Shown here one piece after another: positions 9,001-11,677 of a stretch of DNA of 11,677 nucleotides. Below the pieces are notes generated by a model. That model searched no databases, was not told the DNA's origin, and worked only from the letters and a program-made list of their open reading frames with translations. The stretch is from Elusimicrobiota bacterium (GTDB lineage: Bacteria; Elusimicrobiota; UBA5214; JBBAAG01): assembly GCA_041658405.1 (NCBI GenBank), contig JBBAAG010000086.1, positions 1 to 11,677 of the forward strand, written 5' to 3'. Both the position numbers and the translations under genes were made by a program. How positions within the stretch are numbered: the stretch's first letter is position 1; the number at the start of each line of letters is the position of its first letter.

Positions 9001-11677
9001 CTGGGGTACGGATAATCAGTACTTTACAATTACCGGTAATGGTTCCGGTGAAATCACGTGGTCTTATACAACACCGGCATTCTACAATACGTCGTACTCC
9101 AAATATCCGGCGCTTACCAGCGGGACGAGTTATACCTTAGACATTGAAGTTCGGGATAATACATTACCCGCACCGCCGAATATCGCGTTGTTCCCGTCAA
9201 CATGTACATTCTGGTATGATAACACCGCGCCGGTGTCAAGAATACAATTCCCCGCAGATGGGCAGGCGTATAGTACTGTAAAAACATTAACTACAATATC
9301 AGGTACGGCGTATGACTCTACTGCCGGGATTAAGAAAGTGCAGATAACGCTGCGTGACCTTACCGGCGGGACAAGTTTGTTCTTTAAGTCTGACGGTAAC
9401 TGGGAAGAAGGGGTTGAGGATTCTTATTGGTTAGATATTTCAACAGTTGCTCCGGGCGGGGTGACGGTTAACTGGTCATACTGGCAGGCGGCGCTAAGCT
9501 GGACTGACGGGCATTATTACCGCCTGCGTTCACGCGGATATGATAATATAGATAATACTGAAACTTCAATTAGTTCAAATACATACATTTATGATGTTAC
9601 AAAACCTACTTCTGTAGTTAATTATCCTGTGTTTGATACATTCTATGAAGATATCGGTAACATTACAGGAACTGCGGCGGATAGCAGTAATGCGTTGAAC
9701 AATAGCGGAGTGAAATCTAACGGTACATACATTGCGTTGGTGATGGACCTCAACGAAAACGGTGAGGTTGATACTATTACTCCGGATAAAGTGTGGGATT
9801 GGAACGCATCAACCTGGACGAACTACACAGGGTCGTTAGTAACAAATAATTGGGGACAGTGCAGCGGTGGTACCACATGGAGTGCACCGTCAATGTCAGG
9901 GAAATGGGTGACCGGTAATCTTTACCTCGTAAAATCTCAGGCGACGGATAACGCGGATAACCAGCAGGAAAATACACAGGCTACATGGAAACGGTTCGGT
10001 ATAGCGTATCCCGCGAGAAGTTTTAGAATAACAGTTAATACTGCTTATAACGCAGGGACACAGGTTGGGATGACTCTTGAAGCACTGGATGAATACGGTA
10101 ACCGTGCAAGAAGTTATCAGTCAACAGTCAGCTTTACGGTTGATGGTGTTTATCCTGTCGGACAGGGGCCGGAGTATAGTTATGTCTCAACAACTACATA
10201 CCAGCCGGAACAAGGGTGGTTGCCTAAGAATTATGAATTCCGCCGTCAGGATCAGGGCTTAAAAGAGTTCTCTATCACGATAACAAGTGAGTCGTTAAAA
10301 CTCGCAAAGTCGGGGACACGTGAATTACGTGTAACGGATGTTGTTAATACAACTATTTTTGGTACAAAAAATATTACTGTATCTCATGCTACTCCTGAGA
10401 AGATGAGAGTTCTTGTCCCCGGGCAGTCAAGAATACCGGGACAAATCGGTGGGGTGTCCGGAAGCCCGACGGGACAAACCGCAGGGGATGCGTTCACCGT
10501 TACAGTAGACGCGTGTGATAAGTATTGGAATATAGCTACTTCTACGTCTACTACTGTTAGGATGACAGCTTCGGATTCGTACGATACGCCGGTATATCAG
10601 GATAAAGCGCTTGTCTCTGCAGGCGGGTTGATACAAGGGACCACTACGTTCTCCGTAACGCTGGTACAGCGCGGGAATCATACGATTACCGCACAGGATG
10701 TAGGAGGGACTAACTGGACTGCGCATACGAATACAGGGAATATTGCATTGTCACCGTCAGTAGCTACAAAACTGCAGGTGTTATTACCGAACGAATCTGC
10801 GGATTGGGGTAAAACGCCGTATGATAGTAATACCGGCGGGAAGAGCGGCTCTGTCACAAATCAAACCGCGGGGGTGGCGTTTACGGTTACTGTAAACGCG
10901 TGTGATTATTATTGGAACCGTAAAGATGACGTTACCGCAGATATTCAGGTGGTTACTTCAGATAGTTATGATGTCCATCCTGCAACACGGACACTGGTAT
11001 CCGGGACAACGACGTTTAATGTGACATTAGTTACAGCGTCAACTCAGTATGTGTATGCCACGGTTTACAATGGAACATCATTGTCAAGCGGGACATCGCT
11101 GGGGGTTGTGGTACGGCCTAATACTGCGCTGAAGTTGCTAGTCCTGCTCCCTGGTGAAACCGCGGATCCCGGGAAAGCTAATGAACCGGAGACAAATTAT
11201 TATGGCCAGGCAGCACCTTTTGGTAAGTCAGGTAATCCGTCAGCAATGACTGCGGGGACGACATATTATGTTACAGTAAACTTAGTTGATAAATACTTTA
11301 ATAAACATTCAACTGCCACAATGCCGGTAGTAAGAATAGTTACCAGCGATGCTAATGACGAAACATGGTGGGGGTCCGAATATTCTGCCGGGTTGAGAGC
11401 GCAGTTGAGTAATGGTACTAAAACTTATGCTGTAAGAATGATAACTTCCGGCGGGCAAAGCGTACAGGCGACGGATACCGGTGAAAGTGATCCCGCAACG
11501 TCGTATACCAGTGACCAGAGCCCAACGGTTACCGTCAACGCTGGGGAAGTAAAAAAATTGAGAGTTGTTGCTTTGAATCAGGCCGTGCAGCCGGGTACTA
11601 CTGAAGGTAAGGCTGGGTCTGTGTTAACACACAAAGCCGGTGAAGCGTTTACAGTATCCGTTAATGCATGTGATGAG
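1..11677 (+). CDS. Giant Ig-like repeat protein, partial at both ends (internal 3,892 codons)
   Basis: A single reading frame (first full codon at base 2) is open to the last base, with no start or stop that could bound it. The product is Ser/Thr/Gly/Asn-rich, unusually rich in Trp and Tyr, and has only about 13 Cys. Residues 1-12 are the tail of one repeat, residues 13-3337 are 27 A-type repeats, and residues 3338-3892 are B-type repeats. All repeat starts fall in the same frame, so I see no frameshift. Both repeat families look like all-beta Ig-like modules; no catalytic domain, signal peptide, membrane helix or anchor is visible. Established knowledge: chains of bacterial Ig-like domains usually form exported adhesins or stalks, often stiffened by calcium at the junctions. 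By inference this is a cell-surface or secreted structural/adhesive protein. Its substrate, export route and regulation cannot be read here. It could instead be the repeat section of a larger enzyme-bearing protein whose active domains lie outside the window. Confidence 0.95.
38..400 (+). repeat. A1 repeat (121 aa)
   Basis: Complete unit with S-I-T-G-T-A, a Q-Y-W core, W-T-S-G-T-R-Y and G-K-D-R-A-G-N. It has one Cys (242-244), just after a Trp in the variable middle. Confidence 0.85.
401..751 (+). repeat. A2 repeat (117 aa), paired with A12
   Basis: Its end reads N-L-S-G-W-T-T before T-F-W-Y-D, almost the same as A12. The 14 bases 719-732 recur exactly at 4499-4512. L-R-V-K-R in the second strand is also shared with A12. 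Confidence 0.85.
752..1132 (+). repeat. A3 repeat (127 aa), paired with A13
   Basis: It carries V-A-V-Q-K-N-P-P-T-G-D-W (881-916), a variant middle strand also seen in A13 and A18. The S-G-T-A-L-D-P-G turn matches A13. The last strands have Y-D-Q-S-L-N in place of the usual D-x-A-G-N. Confidence 0.85.
1133..1501 (+). repeat. A4 repeat (123 aa), paired with A14
   Basis: The C-terminal half has W-E-V-W followed by T-F-T-K-W and a Cys (1469-1471) eight residues after D-K-A-G begins the turn region. A14 has the same layout with its Cys at the aligned position. Confidence 0.85.
1502..1870 (+). repeat. A5 repeat (123 aa), paired with A15
   Basis: It has the A-V-R-E-N-P strand (1634-1654) followed by W-W-D-G. 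Near the end G-C-S-Y-Y opens a stretch that aligns without gaps to A15, but D-Y-A-E-N replaces the D-x-A-G-N turn. Its Cys is at 1784-1786. Confidence 0.85.
1871..2275 (+). repeat. A6 repeat (135 aa)
   Basis: A longer unit, with extra residues after S-G-T-S-T-D. The turn is D-N-A-L-P-L-P-G-N (2216-2242) in place of D-x-A-G-N, identical to A21. The junction into A7 is F-R-F-D-S-S-A-P. Confidence 0.85.
2276..2635 (+). repeat. A7 repeat (120 aa)
   Basis: It has S-I-T-G-T-A-I-D, Y-Y-W-N-G, and W-E-S-G-K-E-Y. The D-x-A-G-N turn is lost (D-S-I-S-V), and the exit junction is Y-I-D-T-H-A-P, so the usual turn residues are not strictly needed. Confidence 0.85.
2636..3070 (+). repeat. A8 repeat (145 aa), longest A unit
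   Basis: About 25 residues longer than average, with the extra length in the middle. This region carries D-S-N-G, an acidic D-E-E-P patch, a K-W-W-K-W-W cluster (2843-2860) and Y-N-Q-S-D-N before the standard W-V-S-G-K-R-Y strand. The turn is D-T-V-N-N. Confidence 0.85.
3071..3421 (+). repeat. A9 repeat (117 aa), paired with A19
   Basis: Bases 3146-3229 encode 28 residues that align ungapped with A19 (6764-6847). About 14 of them are identical, including D-D-x-x-G-P and T-D-N-x-Y-W-x-G. Confidence 0.85.
3422..3793 (+). repeat. A10 repeat (124 aa), paired with A20
   Basis: The S-G-T-A motif has drifted to Y-G-S-I-A-D-D. The last 32 residues (3701-3796, running into the junction) share H-x-Y-L-V-x-S, V-G and S-N-T-F with A20. 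Confidence 0.85.
3794..4162 (+). repeat. A11 repeat (123 aa)
   Basis: Standard unit with L-S-G-T-V-T-D-D-Y-S-G, Y-Y-W-T-G, W-S-Y and K-D-T-S-E-N. It resembles A1 in its second half, ten units earlier, but less clearly than the other pairs. Confidence 0.85.
4163..4531 (+). repeat. A12 repeat (123 aa), paired with A2
   Basis: It has V-S-G-T-A-V-D, L-R-V-K-R, W-Q-N-G-V-Q-Y and D-L-A-G-N-L-S-G-W. The usual Y-W-x-G is replaced by Y-L-A-V-S-S-W. Its exit strand matches A2. Confidence 0.85.
4532..4891 (+). repeat. A13 repeat (120 aa), paired with A3
   Basis: V-A-V-R-Y-N-P-P-S-G-N-Y-W (4664-4702) corresponds to the A3 strand, and L-S-G-T-A-S-D-P-G to its turn. It ends with W-E-N-G-M-K-Y and D-Y-A-D-N. 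Confidence 0.85.
4892..5269 (+). repeat. A14 repeat (126 aa), paired with A4
   Basis: After I-S-G-T-A-N it has an acidic loop D-E-D-P-D-G-A-G-E (4979-5005). The end has W-S-V-W, T-F-T-A-W and a Cys (5237-5239) aligned with that of A4 across an ungapped 18-residue stretch (5219-5272). Confidence 0.85.
5270..5638 (+). repeat. A15 repeat (123 aa), paired with A5
   Basis: It has L-S-G-T-A-A-D, K-Y-W-D-P, and S-Y-Y followed by D-D-A-G-N. The last 29 residues align with A5 without gaps, with about 11 identities. The exit is F-W-V-D-K-T-E-P. Confidence 0.85.
5639..5992 (+). repeat. A16 repeat (118 aa)
   Basis: It has I-S-G-T-A-D-D-Y, I-R-D-V-T, T-Y-W-N-G and H-Q-Y. The turn D-N-A-A-P-A-V-N-E resembles A6 and A21 rather than D-x-A-G-N. 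The middle of A26, ten units later, has a similar pattern of Trp residues. Confidence 0.85.
5993..6337 (+). repeat. A17 repeat (115 aa)
   Basis: I-E-G-T-A-K-D replaces the S-G-T-A motif. V-A-V-R-E-A-P-T-G-P-W-W (6110-6145) puts it with A3, A5, A13 and A18. Its Cys is at 6236-6238 in W-Q-C-P, reminiscent of W-C-P in A1. Confidence 0.85.
6338..6688 (+). repeat. A18 repeat (117 aa)
   Basis: V-A-V-Q-A-N-P-P-T-G-K-W-W (6452-6490) is very close to A3, fifteen units earlier. It has a good D-L-A-G-N-T-E turn and an atypical exit strand W-F-D-F-D. Confidence 0.85.
6689..7027 (+). repeat. A19 repeat (113 aa), paired with A9
   Basis: Short unit with Y-D-D-Y-S-G-P and T-D-N-R-Y-W-D-G, matching A9 over 28 residues. 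It ends with W-S-S-G-K-R-Y and D-R-A-A-N-T-E. Confidence 0.85.
7028..7405 (+). repeat. A20 repeat (126 aa), paired with A10
   Basis: It has V-S-G-T-A-E-D, K-W-W-N-G and W-T-D-G-H-Q-Y-L-V. The C-terminal stretch from 7307 parallels A10 with a two-residue gap. A Cys (7403-7405) replaces the Tyr before the junction Asp. Confidence 0.85.
7406..7765 (+). repeat. A21 repeat (120 aa)
   Basis: It has I-S-G-T-S-T-D, L-W-W-D-G, and the turn D-N-A-L-P-L-P-G-N (7703-7729), identical to A6. The DNA of that turn differs from A6 only at third codon positions (4 of 27 bases). Confidence 0.85.
7766..8089 (+). repeat. A22 repeat (108 aa), shortest A unit
   Basis: Closest to a minimal form: V-S-G-T-S-Y-D, V-R-N-L-T, T-Y-W-Q-G, W-V-D-G-V-T-Y, D-N-A-S-N-E-E-T-P. 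Its opening strand ends in G-I instead of the usual Pro. The tail matches the fragment at the start of the window. Confidence 0.85.
8090..8452 (+). repeat. A23 repeat (121 aa), two Cys
   Basis: L-S-G-T-A-S-D-S-F-S-G is followed by a strand with a Cys (8219-8221), and a second Cys sits in Y-Q-I-Q-C (8384-8386). This is the only A unit with two, so an intradomain disulfide is possible but untested. The exit is W-R-N-D instead of F-x-Y-D. Confidence 0.85.
8453..8830 (+). repeat. A24 repeat (126 aa)
   Basis: It has I-T-G-T-A-N-D, R-T-W-N-Q in the Y-W-x-G position, and a Gly/Asp-rich loop (A-W-D-D-G-D) in the middle. The turn is weak (K-D-L-T-G-T) before F-I-Y-D. Confidence 0.85.
8831..9217 (+). 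repeat. A25 repeat (129 aa)
   Basis: It has I-S-G-T-S-R-D-Y, F-R-N-S-D-G-K-Y-W-D, W-S-Y, and a turn D-N-T-L-P-A-P-P-N related to the A6/A21 form. Its Cys (9203-9205) lies in the last strand. Confidence 0.85.
9218..9592 (+). repeat. A26 repeat (125 aa)
   Basis: It has I-S-G-T-A-Y-D-S-T-A-G and L-R-D-L-T-G-G-T, with F-F-K-S in place of Y-W-x-G. It continues with N-W-S-Y-W, W-T-D-G-H-Y-Y and D-N-I-D-N-T-E. Confidence 0.85.
9593..10012 (+). repeat. A27 repeat (140 aa), last and atypical
   Basis: Begins with D-V-T-K-P-T-S-V-V and I-T-G-T-A-A-D, then has an insert with an EF-hand-like loop (9746-9781). It ends with D-N-A-D-N but not with the F-x-Y-D junction, running instead into the B array through W-K-R-F-G-I-A-Y-P. 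It acts as a cap or transition domain. Confidence 0.8.
9746..9781 (+). other. EF-hand-like putative calcium-binding loop in A27
   Basis: Twelve residues read D-L-N-E-N-G-E-V-D-T-I-T. Acidic or amide side chains stand at positions 1, 3, 5 and 9, and Gly at 6, as in EF-hand and dockerin loops; position 12 is Thr, not the usual Glu/Asp. No other A repeat has this loop. Calcium binding is inferred. Confidence 0.45.
10013..10390 (+). repeat. B1 repeat (126 aa), divergent first unit
   Basis: R-S-F-R-I-T-V stands where others have K-L-x-V-L. The P-G/G-K loop is missing, and N-A-G-T-Q-V-G-M-T-L-E-A-L-D-E-Y-G-N takes the place of the T-A-G core. A long Tyr/Gln-rich insert follows, then a typical exit strand. 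Confidence 0.75.
10391..10759 (+). repeat. B2 repeat (123 aa)
   Basis: Complete unit with the core at 10475-10531 (Cys at 10514-10516). The core DNA is about 47 of 57 bases identical to that of B3. It is followed by G-T-T-T-F-S-V-T-L. Confidence 0.85.
10760..11119 (+). repeat. B3 repeat (120 aa)
   Basis: Opens with A-T-K-L-Q-V-L-L-P-N. The core is at 10862-10918 with Cys at 10901-10903, then V-V-T-S-D-S-Y-D and G-T-T-T-F-N-V-T-L. Confidence 0.85.
11120..11539 (+). repeat. B4 repeat (140 aa), lacks the core Cys
   Basis: Opens with L-K-L-L-V-L-L-P-G-E-T-A-D-P-G-K. The core (11246-11302) reads V-N-L-V-D-K-Y-F-N, with Val in place of Cys and Phe in place of Trp. It has extra residues in the first loop and a W-W-G-S-E-Y insert later. 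Confidence 0.85.
11540..11677 (+). repeat. B5 repeat, cut by the window end (46 aa)
   Basis: Opens with V-K-K-L-R-V-V-A-L-N, then P-G-T-T-E-G-K-A-G and K-A-G-E-A-F-T-V-S-V-N-A-C-D-E, with Cys at 11669-11671. The rest of the unit lies downstream. Confidence 0.85.

Larger units (their letters stand above)
38..10012 (+). repeat. Tandem array of 27 A-type Ig-like repeats
   Basis: Units run junction to junction (D-x-[TS]-x-P). The order in each unit is: junction; strand ending in P (for example V-T-Y-P); S-G-T-A-x-D near residues 25-35; an alternating hydrophobic strand (V-x-V-x-[VI]); a variable Trp/Tyr-rich middle with Y-W-x-G; W-x-Y; W-x-x-G-x-x-Y-x-V; A-x-D-x-A-G-N; and T-F-x-Y-D. The flanking elements (S-G-T-A-x-D, A-x-D-x-A-G-N) resemble bacterial Ig-like families such as the Big domains of large adhesins. 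The central aromatic segment makes the unit about 20 residues longer than the roughly 100-residue repeats common in such adhesins. Copies are strongly diverged, so the array is old or has diversified fast. The family assignment is by eye. Confidence 0.9.
10013..11677 (+). repeat. Tandem array of B-type Ig-like repeats
   Basis: Four complete units and one partial unit. Typical order: K-L-x-V-L-L-P-G-E; P-G and a G-K-x-G loop; [QM]-T-A-G-x-x-[FY]-x-V-T-V-N-A-C-D-x-Y-W-N; an alternating strand ending T-S-D-x-x-D; G-T-x-T-F-x-V-T-L; and a final V-x-A strand. B units lack the S-G-T-A-x-D, Y-W-x-G and D-x-T-x-P landmarks, so this is a different family. The array runs on past the window. It resembles Big/invasin-style Ig-like modules, with no firm family match by eye. 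Confidence 0.85.

Noticed and set aside
1..11677. CRISPR array or short-period DNA repeats
   Set aside because: The periodicity (about 325-435 bases) is at the protein-domain level and the DNA copies are strongly diverged; there are no short identical repeats separated by uniform spacers.
1..11677. Mobile element, RNA gene, promoter or terminator
   Set aside because: No inverted-repeat ends, transposase, tRNA- or rRNA-like segment or hairpin followed by a T run was found; all of the sequence is accounted for by the continuous coding frame.

Overview
The whole window lies inside one giant protein-coding gene on the + strand. Reading from base 2, the frame stays open for 3,892 codons to base 11677, with no in-frame stop, no credible start and no intergenic gap, so both ends of the gene are outside the window. 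The visible part is roughly 420 kDa (3,892 residues at about 110 Da each). It contains no recognisable enzyme, signal peptide, membrane segment, sorting signal or anchor; any of these would have to lie outside.

Layout: bases 1-37 are the tail of one Ig-like repeat. Bases 38-10012 hold 27 tandem repeats of one family (here A1-A27), each about 108-145 residues with a mean near 122. Each starts at a D-x-[TS]-x-P junction, has an early S-G-T-A-x-D strand, a Trp/Tyr-rich middle (often Y-W-x-G), a W-x-x-G-x-x-Y strand and an A-x-D-x-A-G-N turn, then leads into the next F-x-Y-D junction. Bases 10013-11677 hold a second family (B1-B4 and a partial B5) with a K-L-x-V-L-L-P-G-E opening strand and a core of the form T-A-G-x-x-F-x-V-T-V-N-A-C-D-x-Y-W-N. 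Both look like all-beta, Ig-like sandwiches of extracellular proteins. The likeliest role is a very long surface stalk, adhesin or secreted structural protein; this is inference from architecture.

The A array seems to have higher-order structure. Repeats about ten positions apart (A2/A12, A3/A13, A4/A14, A5/A15, A9/A19, A10/A20) share features that go beyond the family consensus, which suggests that a multi-domain block of about 3.6-3.8 kb was duplicated and then diverged.

Organism: the DNA is bacterial-looking, with base composition in the mid-40s % GC by eye and free use of ATA, AGA and AGG codons. Very large genes built from Ig-like repeats of this style are known from uncultured or little-cultured lineages such as Elusimicrobiota and Omnitrophota, and the B family resembles repeats I associate with such genomes. 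This assignment is tentative. No RNA genes, mobile elements, CRISPR arrays, promoters or terminators are supported.
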